NCBI GenBank assembly: GCA_900552255.1
Contig: URZF01000054.1
Location: 1 to 8,446 of the forward strand
Direction of reading: 5' to 3'
Source of the DNA: an uncultured Eubacteriales bacterium
GTDB lineage: Bacteria; Bacillota; Clostridia; Oscillospirales; CAG-272
DNA: 8,446 nucleotides
The notes under the pieces were generated by a model. It was not told where the DNA came from, searched no databases, and saw only the letters and a program-made list of their open reading frames with translations. Shown in pieces: positions 1 to 7,900 of this stretch; position 1 is the first letter of the stretch; every line of letters begins with the position of its first letter. Made by a program: the position numbers and the translations under genes.

Positions 1-58
1 CGGTAAAATCGACGTCGTTATAAACCTTTGTCGGTCTTATCACCTTTGGGAGAAGCCT

Positions 59-904
59 ATGATAATACTGAAAAACGGACAACTCACCATCAAAATCAAG
101 CCATACGGCGCGGAGCTTGCCGGCATTTCCGACAACAAAACCGGACGCGAATATCTTTGGCAGGGCGAACCGTCCATATGGAGCGGACAATCCCCCATTC
201 TCTTTCCGATCGTCGGACGGCTTTGTTCGGACAGCTTCACCTACCGGGATAAAAAATACTATCTTCCCAAGCACGGCTTTGCGCGCAAAAGCCAGTTCGA
301 GATCCTGATGGCCTCCGACGAAAGGGCGTCGTTCCGCCTTGAAGCAAGCGAGGAGACCCGCCGGGTATATCCGTTCGACTTCGCTCTGACGGTGGAATAT
401 GCGCTCAAAGACAAAACGCTGTCCGTCTCCAACGCGGTAAAAAATTTGGGGAACGACGAAATGTATTTTTCCCTCGGCGCCCATCCCGCCTTCAATATCG
501 AAATCGGAGACTTTGTCAAGTTCTCGGATTATGAATCGTTCACGACGCTTCTCTTCAACGAATCCGGCCTCATGTCCGGAGAAAAAGCGCTCGCCAAGCG
601 CCGTAAAAGCATTGAAATCACCGAGCATAGCTTCGATGGGGACGCGCTGTTTTTCCCGAATCTCGCCAGCACCTCGGCAAAGCTCGTCTCAAAAAGCGGA
701 CGCGAGCTTTTGAAGATGGATTTCGGCAAGGTTCCGTTCGTCGGACTTTGGGCAAAGCCCGGCGCGCCGTTCGTCTGCATCGAGCCGTGGTATGGCATCT
801 GCGATTCTCCCGATGTCTCCGGCAAAATCGAAGAAAAGCCGTATATCAACCGTCTCGCAGCAGGCGAGGAATTTCGATTTGAATATTCGATCACCGTCTT
901 ATAA
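59..904 (+). CDS. Aldose 1-epimerase family protein (LacX-like)
   Basis: This 281-residue protein resembles the LacX branch of the galactose mutarotase superfamily, which interconverts the alpha and beta anomers of sugars or sugar phosphates in the cytoplasm. Visible motifs are LFPIVGRL (residues 48-55, with Arg54), HGFAR (72-76), AHPAFN (141-146) and CIEPWYG (240-246). By family analogy His142 and Glu242 would be the general acid and base, with His72 and Arg54 lining the sugar site. The length is normal for LacX-like members, and there is no signal peptide. The ATG at 59 is preceded by GGGAGA at 48-53. The frame is open back to the window edge, but the upstream residues do not look like the family, so I keep this start. 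The true sugar substrate cannot be told from sequence. No sugar-pathway gene lies nearby in this window. Confidence 0.88.
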   Translation: MIILKNGQLTIKIKPYGAELAGISDNKTGREYLWQGEPSIWSGQSPILFPIVGRLCSDSFTYRDKKYYLPKHGFARKSQFEILMASDERASFRLEASEETRRVYPFDFALTVEYALKDKTLSVSNAVKNLGNDEMYFSLGAHPAFNIEIGDFVKFSDYESFTTLLFNESGLMSGEKALAKRRKSIEITEHSFDGDALFFPNLASTSAKLVSKSGRELLKMDFGKVPFVGLWAKPGAPFVCIEPWYGICDSPDVSGKIEEKPYINRLAAGEEFRFEYSITVL

Positions 905-914
905 AACGAAAAAA

Positions 915-936
915 CAGCCGTTCTGCGGCTGCTTTT
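915..936 (+). terminator. Weak intrinsic terminator after the epimerase gene
   Basis: CAGCCG (915-920) and CGGCTG (926-931) form a 6-bp GC-rich stem with a 5-base loop, preceded by an A tract and followed by CTTTT. A second, AT-rich hairpin (ATTTG 938-942 with CAAAT 947-951) runs into another T tract at 951-955. Both are short, so termination is probably partial and some readthrough into the DUF2284 gene is possible. Confidence 0.5.
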
Positions 937-970
937 CATTTGAAATCAAATTTTTCATGGAGATTATTTT

Positions 971-1513
971 ATGAATCAAATGATTATAGACGCTCTGAAA
1001 ACCGCCGACGCCATCGGCTTTGAAAAAGCTGCACCGCTCGCGCGGGACGCGCTCATTTTCCGCGAGGAGGTGCGCGCCATGTGCCGTGCCGACCGTTGCC
1101 GCAGCTACGGCAGAACATGGTCGTGCCCACCCGGCTGCGGCACGCTTGACGAGATACGCGAAAAAGTCTCCGCCTACACGGGCGGGATCCTTGTCGAAAC
1201 GATTGGAGAGATGGAAGACGAATTTGATTTTGAGTCCATAGAACGCGCCGCCGCCCTCCATAAAAAGCGTTTTGAAGCGCTCACTGCGGCCCTGCGCGGC
1301 GACGGACGCGATATTCTCCCCATGGGCGCCGGACGCTGCACCGTTTGCAGGAACTGCACCTATCCCGACGCGCCGTGCCGCTTCCCCGAACGCGCCGCGC
1401 CCTCGATGGAGGCGGCGGGACTGCTCGTTTCCGATGTCTGTGAAAAATGCGGCATCCCCTATTACAACGGCAAAAACACAACCACCTTTATCAGCTGTGT
1501 TCTCCTGCGGTGA
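971..1513 (+). CDS. DUF2284 cysteine-rich, predicted metal-binding protein
   Basis: This 180-residue cytoplasmic protein matches the DUF2284 family of predicted metal-binding proteins, whose biochemical role is unknown. It has eleven cysteines in recognisable groups: C38 and C43, C52 and C56 (within WSCPPGCG), C123-x2-C126-x2-C129 followed by C136, and C157-x2-C160, with a lone C176 near the C-terminus. The CxxCxxC cluster and the later CxxC suggest an iron-sulfur cluster or zinc site, which is an inference. The ATG at 971 has GGAG at 959-962. A five-codon ORF starting at 957 ends in a TGA (972-974) that overlaps this ATG, so translational coupling is conceivable. It is separated from the epimerase gene by a weak terminator and from the next gene by a probable promoter, so it may be expressed alone or by readthrough. 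Confidence 0.82.
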   Translation: MNQMIIDALKTADAIGFEKAAPLARDALIFREEVRAMCRADRCRSYGRTWSCPPGCGTLDEIREKVSAYTGGILVETIGEMEDEFDFESIERAAALHKKRFEALTAALRGDGRDILPMGAGRCTVCRNCTYPDAPCRFPERAAPSMEAAGLLVSDVCEKCGIPYYNGKNTTTFISCVLLR

Positions 1514-1548
1514 AATATCGGTACGCGCACATTTTTTCCGCGCACTCC

Positions 1549-1577
1549 TTGCATTTGACGATGGGTTGTGATAGAAT
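1549..1577 (+). promoter_or_regulatory. Probable SigA-type promoter for the GNAT-phosphoesterase pair
   Basis: TTGCAT (1549-1554) and TAGAAT (1572-1577) are separated by 17 bp. A TG lies one base before the -10 hexamer (1569-1570), giving an extended -10 that would compensate for the poor -35. It lies 33 bases before the GNAT start codon. TTGACG at 1555-1560 is a better -35 by sequence, but is only 11 bp from this -10. Confidence 0.5.
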
Positions 1578-1610
1578 GATGGAAAATATTCGAGAGAAGG
1601 ATTCTGCCAT

Positions 1611-2090
1611 ATGATTATCAGAAGAGCGACCGCAGCGGATATCGAAGGGATCGACCGCCTGCTGCGTCAGGTCCTTGACGTTCATCACCGCGGACGGCCG
1701 GACCTGTTTCGGGCGGACGCAAAAAAATACACGGACGAGGAGCTCTGCGCCATCCTCGCCGACGATGAAAAGCCCGTTTTCACAGCGGTGGACGACGCCG
1801 GCTTTGTGCTCGGATATGCGTTCTGCGTCATGATCCGGCGCATGAACGACAACATTCTGACCGATATCAAGACGCTGTATATCGACGACCTGTGCGTGGA
1901 CGAGACGGCGCGCGGACAGCACATCGGAAAGCGTCTTTATGAGCACGTCCTCGCCTTTGCAAAGGACGCCGGCTGCTACAACGTCACGCTGAACGTGTGG
2001 ACGTGCAACAAGGACGCCATGAAATTTTATGAGAAATGCGGTCTTACGCCGCAAAAGATCGGACTCGAAAAAATTCTTTCACCGACGTGA
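1611..2090 (+). CDS. GNAT-family N-acetyltransferase
   Basis: This 159-residue, single-domain protein has the layout of the GNAT superfamily, which moves an acetyl group from acetyl-CoA to an amine on a small molecule or protein. The N-terminus (MIIRRATAADIEGI) is the usual beta1-alpha1 start. Motif A covers roughly residues 88-111: strand LYIDDLCVD, then the acetyl-CoA pyrophosphate-binding loop ARGQHIGKRL. Motif B follows at about 124-145, with N128, N133 and the FYEKCGL segment typical of the family. The ATG at 1611 has an AGAAGG ribosome binding site at 1595-1600. The stop is 19 bases before the phosphoesterase start, so the two are probably co-transcribed. The substrate is not predictable. 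Nothing specific to ribosomal-protein (RimI) or aminoglycoside acetyltransferases stands out. Confidence 0.87.
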   Translation: MIIRRATAADIEGIDRLLRQVLDVHHRGRPDLFRADAKKYTDEELCAILADDEKPVFTAVDDAGFVLGYAFCVMIRRMNDNILTDIKTLYIDDLCVDETARGQHIGKRLYEHVLAFAKDAGCYNVTLNVWTCNKDAMKFYEKCGLTPQKIGLEKILSPT

Positions 2091-2109
2091 AACGGAGGCT
2101 TTACCGAAC

Positions 2110-3189
2110 ATGAAAATGACCGATTATGCGAAAGCGGAAGCGGAGCGCGTCATAAAAAGACTGCCGGTCGCGGCGCCCGGCGACGTGCGGTTCGCGTTCG
2201 CTCCCGACCTGCATTATAAACCCAATGAGGAGATGGAGGCCGCCGTCACCAATCTTGTCGGCGCGGTAAATGAGATAACCCGTGCGCAGGCGCTCGAATT
2301 TCTCTGCCTCGGCGGAGACAACGTGGGAAATTATCCGCCGTCGAAGGACGAGCACGTCGTCATGATGCGCGATCTTGCGGCACGGTTTTCGCTCTGCGAG
2401 ATCCCGTGGCTCTGTCTGAAAGGCAATCATGACGACAACTCCATCCACGGCGCCGTGAACGGCACGCATATCTGCCGTCCCGAAACGGTCGTTCCCGACA
2501 GCGTGCAATATGAAATCCTTTCCTCCCATGCCGAGAGCTATCCGAATTATCATCCCGCCGGAAAAAATCTTCTCTACGGCTACTTAGACGCCCCGGATAC
2601 CCGTTTTATCCTGCTCAACAGCAGCGACGTTCCCTCTATCATAGAAGAGGACGGAACGATGAGGTACAACGCTCAATGGGACAACGCCTACGGCGGCGCA
2701 CAGCTTTCATGGCTCGCAGGCACCGCGCTTCATAACGCGCCGGAGCATGTGATCTTTCTGGAACATGTCCCGTTCGACGGCATCCGGCATAATGAAAGCG
2801 TCCGCATCGGCGAGGATGCGCTCGACCGCATCACAAAAGCCTTTGTCCGCGGAGAAGCGCTTCATATTTCCTCGGAAAATCCCGATTTTCCCTATGACAT
2901 CCGCGCCGATTTTTCCGGCGCCGTCCACCGCGTTCCCGCAAGAATCGCCGGACACTGCCACTACGACGCCGTGACCTATGACAAGGCGGGCTTTCTCAGC
3001 ATTACGACCATGCCCGCCGGACGGAAAATCTCCGGCGTCTATCCCGACGACGCGGGCATTCTTTACGAACGCGAGCCGTATTCCGCCAAGGAAACCGCGA
3101 TGGATATCTTCACGTTCAGTCCGTCGCGGAAAATGATCTTCGCCACCCGCTACGGCTCCGGCGTCGACCGGAAATTCCCGCTTTTATGA
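2110..3189 (+). CDS. Calcineurin-like metallophosphoesterase
   Basis: This 359-residue protein has the ordered metal-binding motifs of the calcineurin-like phosphoesterase superfamily: DLH (D33, H35), GGDN (68-71), GNHDD (105-109), H219 in LEHVP, and GHCH (281-284). Together these would coordinate a two-metal centre, commonly Mn, Fe or Zn, that hydrolyses phosphomonoesters or phosphodiesters. No signal peptide or membrane segment is seen, so it should act in the cytoplasm. The frame is open from an upstream ATG at 2029, but that start lies inside the GNAT gene. The ATG at 2110 has GGAGG at 2094-2098 and gives a sensible N-terminus; ATG 2116 is a weaker alternative. About 75 residues follow the last metal motif and are not diagnostic. 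It probably shares a transcript with the acetyltransferase. Substrate unknown. Confidence 0.88.
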   Translation: MKMTDYAKAEAERVIKRLPVAAPGDVRFAFAPDLHYKPNEEMEAAVTNLVGAVNEITRAQALEFLCLGGDNVGNYPPSKDEHVVMMRDLAARFSLCEIPWLCLKGNHDDNSIHGAVNGTHICRPETVVPDSVQYEILSSHAESYPNYHPAGKNLLYGYLDAPDTRFILLNSSDVPSIIEEDGTMRYNAQWDNAYGGAQLSWLAGTALHNAPEHVIFLEHVPFDGIRHNESVRIGEDALDRITKAFVRGEALHISSENPDFPYDIRADFSGAVHRVPARIAGHCHYDAVTYDKAGFLSITTMPAGRKISGVYPDDAGILYEREPYSAKETAMDIFTFSPSRKMIFATRYGSGVDRKFPLL

Positions 3190-3196
3190 ACAGAGC

Positions 3197-3225
3197 TTGA
3201 CATACCGCGCCTTTTCTGCTATACT
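3197..3225 (+). promoter_or_regulatory. Strong SigA-type promoter for the MATE leader
   Basis: TTGACA (3197-3202) matches the -35 consensus exactly, and TATACT (3220-3225) matches the -10 at five of six positions, with the optimal 17-bp spacer. It starts 8 bases after the phosphoesterase stop codon. Transcription should begin near 3232, giving a leader of about 105 bases before the MATE start codon. Confidence 0.85.
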
Positions 3226-3231
3226 GTGAAA

Positions 3232-3326
3232 AAATCGATATCACGCTTCCTTTGCCACCGGGTAAAGGAAAGAGAGTGTCCGCCGCGTTCCGTTAGGTCA
3301 TAGAAGGAACCGGGCGGACATTTTTT
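3232..3326 (+). ncRNA. Structured 5' leader with terminator; candidate guanidine-IV (mepA-type) riboswitch
   Basis: Two hairpins occupy the MATE leader. P1 pairs 3247-3256 with 3261-3270 (10 bp including one G-U), closing an ACCG loop within GCCACCGGGT. The second hairpin is an intrinsic terminator (3277-3326) whose large loop contains TTAGGTCAT. ACC in the first loop (3257-3259) is complementary to GGT in the second (3296-3298), so a loop-loop contact is possible. In Clostridia the guanidine-IV (mepA) riboswitch precedes MATE efflux genes, has two hairpins joined by a loop-loop interaction, and activates expression by preventing termination. The position, target gene and two-hairpin plan match that description. 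Class assignment is from memory of the motif without a covariance-model check, so the attenuator is well supported but the ligand is tentative. Confidence 0.55.
3277..3326 (+). terminator. Leader terminator (attenuator) before the MATE gene
   Basis: TGTCCGCC (3277-3284) pairs with GGCGGACA (3313-3320). After a 2x2 internal mismatch, GTTCC (3287-3291) pairs with GGAAC (3306-3310). Six T residues follow directly at 3321-3326. The T tract ends one base before the GGAGA ribosome binding site of the MATE gene (3328-3332), so the hairpin can only be a conditional terminator controlling that gene, not the end of the preceding one. Confidence 0.85.
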
Positions 3327-3336
3327 CGGAGAAAAT

Positions 3337-4656
3337 ATGAACGCATCCCAAAAATTTGCCAAATATGTGACCTCCAGCGTCCTCGGCATGCTCGGACTTT
3401 CCTGCTATATTCTCGCGGACACCTATTTCGTCTCCGCCGGCGTCGGCGGTCTGGGGCTCGCCGCCCTGAATATCGCCATTCCCATATTCAGCCTTATCAG
3501 CGGAACGGGACTCATGGCCGGCATCGGCGCCGCCAGCCGCTTTACCGCGCTCCGTGCCGCCAAGGATAAGAACGCCGAAAATATCTTTACCAATATTTGT
3601 GCGTTCGGCATGGCGGCAGGCGTCCTCATCACACTGTTCGGGTTTGCCTTTTCGGAGGAAATCTGCCTCCTGCTCGGCGCGGATGCGGAAATCCTCGCCT
3701 ATACCGACGAATATCTGAAAACCCTGATGTGTACCTCCTTACTTTTCATCATGAACAACATTCTCACCGCCTTCGTCCGCAACGACGGGAATCCGCGGCT
3801 CTCCATGGCGGCGATGCTCCTCGGCAGCTTTGCCAATATCTTTCTCGACTATCTCTTCATCTTCCCGCTGGGGCTCGGCATGTTCGGCGCGGCGGCTGCC
3901 ACCGCCTCGGCGCCGCTTGTCAGCATGCTGATCCTTTCCCTGCATTTCCTCAAAAAATCGAACACCTTCCGGCTTATAAAATGCCGGATCTCTCCGCGCG
4001 CCATCGCCGCCTGCCTTTCCATGGGGACGTTCTCTCTCATCACGGAGCTTTCCTCCGGTGTCGTCATGGTCTTTTTCAACCGCTCCGTATTCTCGCTTGC
4101 AGGCAATACCGGCGTCGCAGCTTATGGAATCATCGCCAACATCGCGCTTGTCGCCGTCTCGATTTTCACGGGCATTTCTCAGGGAATCCAGCCTCTTGTA
4201 AGCGTTTCCGCCGCCGAAAAAAACAAGCCGGAGCTGTCGAAAATCCTGCGGCTTTCCTGCGCGCTTTCCCTTGCCGTCGCCGGCCTGCTTTTTGCCGCGG
4301 CTTTTCTCTTCCGCGAGCCGATGGTCGCGCTCTTCAACAAGGAAAGCGATGCCGAAATGGCCGCGCTCGCTTGCCGGGGACTCGTGCTCTATTTCACGGG
4401 ATTTTTTGCCGCCGGCCTCAACATCATCGCGGCCGCCTTCTACGCGGCCTGCACCAAAACCAAAGAGAGCTTTCTCATCTCCATGATGCGCGGCGTGATC
4501 CTCATCCTCCCCGCAGTCCTCATTCTCCCACGCGCCGCCGGAACCGACGGGATTTGGCTCTCGTTCGGCACGGCGGAAGCTCTCACGCTTGTCTTTTCCG
4601 CCGTCACCATCGTCCGCTATTTCAGAAAATTTGCAAAATCGGCAAAAAGTTCTTGA
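3337..4656 (+). CDS. MATE-family multidrug efflux transporter (MepA-like)
   Basis: This 439-residue integral membrane protein has the normal length and hydrophobic pattern of the MATE family, with about 12 membrane helices in two six-helix halves. These transporters export cationic drugs or metabolites in exchange for Na+ or H+. Diagnostic stretches are ADTYFVSAGVGGLGLAALN (27-45), the cytoplasmic loop GIGAASRFTALRAAKDKNAEN (63-82, basic), and RNDGNPRLSMAAMLLG followed by NIFLDYLFIFPLG (148-179). In the second half, YGIIANIALVAVSIFTGISQG (263-283) is typical of the family. The start has GGAGA at 3328-3332 and directly follows an attenuator, so expression is probably ligand-controlled. If the leader is a guanidine-IV riboswitch, guanidine or related cations would be plausible substrates, but protein sequence alone does not show this. 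Confidence 0.92.
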   Translation: MNASQKFAKYVTSSVLGMLGLSCYILADTYFVSAGVGGLGLAALNIAIPIFSLISGTGLMAGIGAASRFTALRAAKDKNAENIFTNICAFGMAAGVLITLFGFAFSEEICLLLGADAEILAYTDEYLKTLMCTSLLFIMNNILTAFVRNDGNPRLSMAAMLLGSFANIFLDYLFIFPLGLGMFGAAAATASAPLVSMLILSLHFLKKSNTFRLIKCRISPRAIAACLSMGTFSLITELSSGVVMVFFNRSVFSLAGNTGVAAYGIIANIALVAVSIFTGISQGIQPLVSVSAAEKNKPELSKILRLSCALSLAVAGLLFAAAFLFREPMVALFNKESDAEMAALACRGLVLYFTGFFAAGLNIIAAAFYAACTKTKESFLISMMRGVILILPAVLILPRAAGTDGIWLSFGTAEALTLVFSAVTIVRYFRKFAKSAKSS

Positions 4657-4681
4657 CATATACAAAATTATAGAATAGAAT
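4653..4681 (+). promoter_or_regulatory. SigA-type promoter of the ileS leader
   Basis: TTGACA (4653-4658), an exact -35 match, is followed after 17 bp by TAGAAT (4676-4681). The -35 hexamer overlaps the MATE stop codon (TGA 4654-4656), so the MATE gene ends exactly where the ileS promoter begins. A second TAGAAT at 4671-4676 is spaced only 12 bp and is less likely. No separate terminator lies between the two genes, so MATE transcripts would also run into the T-box leader. Confidence 0.82.
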
Positions 4682-4705
4682 AAAGTGTAAATATAAAATC
4701 CTGAA

Positions 4706-4947
4706 AGGCGTTGACGAAGAGAGTAGCGCTTCCAAGCGGTCAAAGCGAGCCGGAGACGGTGAAAGTCCGGCATCATTGCGGGAAGCGGCGAAAATCACTT
4801 CCGAGCCTCGGCGGCGAACGGAATTTTTCCCATTAGCCTCCGACGGCGGCTCCCCGGCACGGAGCGGCATATGTCTGTATGTTTGATAGGTGGTAAAGCG
4901 GAGCGGAAATCTTCGTCCTACGAATACGGACGAAGATTTTTTATTTT
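4706..4947 (+). ncRNA. T-box leader, isoleucine type (specifier AUC), controlling ileS
   Basis: T-box leaders sense uncharged tRNA in cis and prevent termination when it binds. Stem I begins with AGGC (4706-4709) pairing GCCT (4805-4808) and GAAG (4716-4719) pairing CTTC (4798-4801). An AGAGAGTA loop-E-like segment (4718-4725) lies opposite GCGAAAATCA (4788-4797), which contains the specifier codon ATC (4794-4796) for tRNA-Ile. Above it CGCTTCC (4727-4733) pairs with GGAAGCG (4781-4787), and GCCGGA (4749-4754) pairs with TCCGGC (4766-4771) under the apical loop. The T-box sequence TAGGTGGTAAAGCGG (4887-4901) supplies TGGT (4891-4894) for the tRNA ACCA end, fitting an A discriminator. TAGG (4887-4890) can pair with CCTA (4917-4920) as the antiterminator. 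Confidence 0.93.
4907..4947 (+). terminator. T-box terminator hairpin upstream of ileS
   Basis: Bases 4907-4918 (AAATCTTCGTCC) pair with 4928-4939 (GGACGAAGATTT) in a 12-bp stem with a 9-base loop, followed by a T-rich tract to 4947. Its 5' arm shares CC at 4917-4918 with the antiterminator partner CCTA, so the two structures exclude each other, as expected for a T-box switch. Confidence 0.92.
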
Positions 4948-4974
4948 GGAAATTCAGCATGAGGAGGCCATTTC

Positions 4975-7900
4975 ATGTACGAAAAAGTATCGGCAAATCT
5001 GAATTTTGTCGAAAGAGAAAAGAAAATCGAAGCCTTTTGGCGGGAAAACAAAATCTTTGAAAAAAGCATAGAGGACAGGCGGGACTGCAAAAACTATACG
5101 TTCTACGACGGTCCGCCGACCGCCAACGGCAAGCCGCATATCGGACATGTCCTCACCCGCGTCATCAAGGACATGATCCCCCGCTACCGCACGATGAAGG
5201 GCTATAAGGTCGACCGAAAGGCCGGCTGGGATACCCACGGACTGCCGGTCGAGCTGGAAGTCGAAAAAAAGCTCGGGCTCGACGGCAAGGAGCAGATCGA
5301 GCAATACGGAATCGCCCCTTTCATCGCGGAATGCAAGGAGAGCGTTTGGAAATACAAGGGCATGTGGGAAAAATTCTCCGGCACCGTCGGCTTTTGGGCG
5401 GATATGGAGCATCCTTATGTGACCTATGAAAACGATTATATCGAATCCGAATGGTGGGCGCTCAAACAGATCTACGACAAGGGACTGCTCTACAAGGGCT
5501 TCCAAATCGTTCCCTACTGCCCGCGCTGCGGTACGCCGCTCGCCACGCACGAGGTCGCGCAGGGCTATAAGACCGTCAAGGAGCGCTCCGCCGTCGTCCG
5601 CTTCAAGGCAAAGGGCGAGGACGCTTACTTTCTCGCATGGACGACCACGCCGTGGACGCTGCCCTCCAACGTCGCGCTCACCGTCAATCCCGACGAGGTT
5701 TACTGCAAGGTAAAGGCCGCGGACGGCTATACGTATTATATGGCGAAAGCGCTGCTCGACACCGTGCTCGGAAGGCTCGCAAAGGATGGCGCGCCCGCCT
5801 ACGAGATTCTGGAATCGATGACGGGCAAGGAGCTTGAATACCGCGAATACGAGCCGCTCTTCGCCTGCACCGGCGAATTTGTCGCGAAAACCGGCAAAAA
5901 AGCGCATTTTCTCACCTGCGCGAACTATGTTACGATGACCGACGGCACCGGCATCGTCCACACGGCGCCCGCTTTCGGTGCGGACGACTTAAAGACCGGA
6001 CGCCGGTACGACCTGCCGTTCGTCCAGTTCGTGGACGGAAAAGGCGATATGACGGAAAACACGCCTTATGCCGGAAAATTCGTCAAGGAGGCAGACCCGC
6101 TGATCCTGCATGATCTCAAAGAGGAGGGACTTCTCTTCGACGCGCCGAACTTCGAACATGAATATCCGTTCTGCTGGCGCTGCGACACGCCGCTCATCTA
6201 TTACGCGCGCGATTCGTGGTTCATCGAAATGACCAAGGTGCGCGAGAATCTCATCCAAAACAACAACACGATCAACTGGATTCCGGAATCCATCGGCAAA
6301 GGACGCTTCGGCGACTGGCTTGAGAACGTGCAGGACTGGGGCATCTCCCGCAACCGCTACTGGGGCACGCCGCTCAACATTTGGGAATGCGAATGCGGAC
6401 ACCGCCATGCCGTCGGCTCCATCGCCGAGCTGCGCGAGATGTCGGACAGCTGCCCCGAGGATATCGAGCTGCACCGTCCCTTCATCGACGCCGTCACCAT
6501 CAAATGCCCGCACTGCGGCGGCGAAATGCACCGCGTGAAGGAGGTCATCGACTGCTGGTTCGATTCCGGCTCCATGCCGTTTGCCCAGTGGCACTATCCG
6601 TTTGAAAACCAAGAGGTCTTTGAGGAGCATTTCCCGGCGGATTTCATTTCCGAGGCGGTCGATCAGACGCGCGGCTGGTTCTATTCCCTGCTCGCCATCT
6701 CGACGCTTATTTTCGATAAGGCTCCGTATAAAAACGTCATCGTGCTGGGGCTCGTTCAGGATGAAAACGGCCAGAAAATGTCCAAATCCAAGGGCAATGC
6801 CGTCGATCCGTTCGACGCGCTGGAAACCTACGGCGCGGACGCCATCCGCTGGTATTTCTACTCCAACAGCGCGCCGTGGCTCCCGAACCGCTTCCACGGA
6901 GGCGCGGTCGTCGAAGGACAGCGCAAATTCATGGGTACGCTTTGGAACACGTATGCGTTCTTCGTGCTCTACGCCAATATCGACGGCTTCGACGCGACCA
7001 AGTATACGCTGGATTATGACAAGCTATCCGTCATGGATAAATGGCTCCTGTCGAGACTGAATACCGTCGTCGCAGCGGTCGATAAAAATCTTGAAAGCTA
7101 TGAGATCCTGCAATCCACCAAGCTTTTGCAGGACTTCGTGGACGATCTTTCCAACTGGTACGTCCGCCGCTCCCGTGAACGCTTCTGGGTATCCGGCATG
7201 CCGCAGGACAAGATAAACGCCTATATGACGCTCTATACGACGCTCGTCACATTCTGCAAGCTCGCAGCGCCGATGATCCCGTTCATGACGGAGGACATCT
7301 ACCGCAATCTCGTTTGCAGCATCGACAAGGACGCGCCGGAATCCGTCCATCTCTGCGATTATCCGACTGTCAATGAGGCGATGATCGACCGAGAGCTGGA
7401 AGCGCGCATGGGCGAGGTTCTCGACGTCGTCGTGCTCGGACGCGCATGCCGCAATGCCGCAAACATCAAAAACCGTCAGCCGATCGCCGCGATGTATGTC
7501 AAGGCGGAGCTTCCTCTGCCGGACTATTTCACCGAAATCATCGCAGATGAGCTGAATGTCAAGGAGGTCCGCTATACGGACGATGTGAGCGCGTTCACCT
7601 CCTACTCGTTCAAGCCGCAGATGCGCACCGTCGGACCGAAATACGGCAAGCACCTCGGCAAAATCCGCGAGCTTCTGCCGAAGCTCGACGGCAACGCCGC
7701 GATGGCGGAGCTGAACGCGGCCGGCGTGATTCGTCTCGACCTCGGCGATATCACGGCGGAGCTGTCCCGCGACGATCTGCTCATCGATTCCGCGCAGATG
7801 CCCGGCTTTGAAGCCCTTTCCGACAAGGGCATCACCGTCGTGCTCGACACCAATCTCACGCCGGAGCTCATCGAGGAAGGCAATGTCCGCGAGATCATCT

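Noticed and set aside
1..58. Remnant of an upstream gene or a promoter at the left edge (TATAAA at 19-24).
   Set aside because: Only 58 bases are visible. Two frames have early stops, and no -35 partner can be seen within the window, so neither can be supported.
2029..2109. Upstream ATG at 2029 as the start of the phosphoesterase.
   Set aside because: It would overlap the end of the GNAT gene by 62 bases and add a basic, unconserved-looking N-terminus. ATG 2110 has a clear GGAGG at proper spacing.
3242..3270. First MATE leader hairpin as a mini-ykkC (guanidine-II) riboswitch.
   Set aside because: Guanidine-II uses two similar small hairpins with ACGR loops. The loop here is ACCG and the second hairpin is a large terminator, so this class does not fit.
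3597..4776. Plus-strand frame at 3597-4673 and minus-strand frame at 3739-4776 overlapping the MATE gene.
   Set aside because: Both are low-complexity, rich in Arg, His, Glu or Gly, with no domain. The MATE frame has full family similarity over the whole region.
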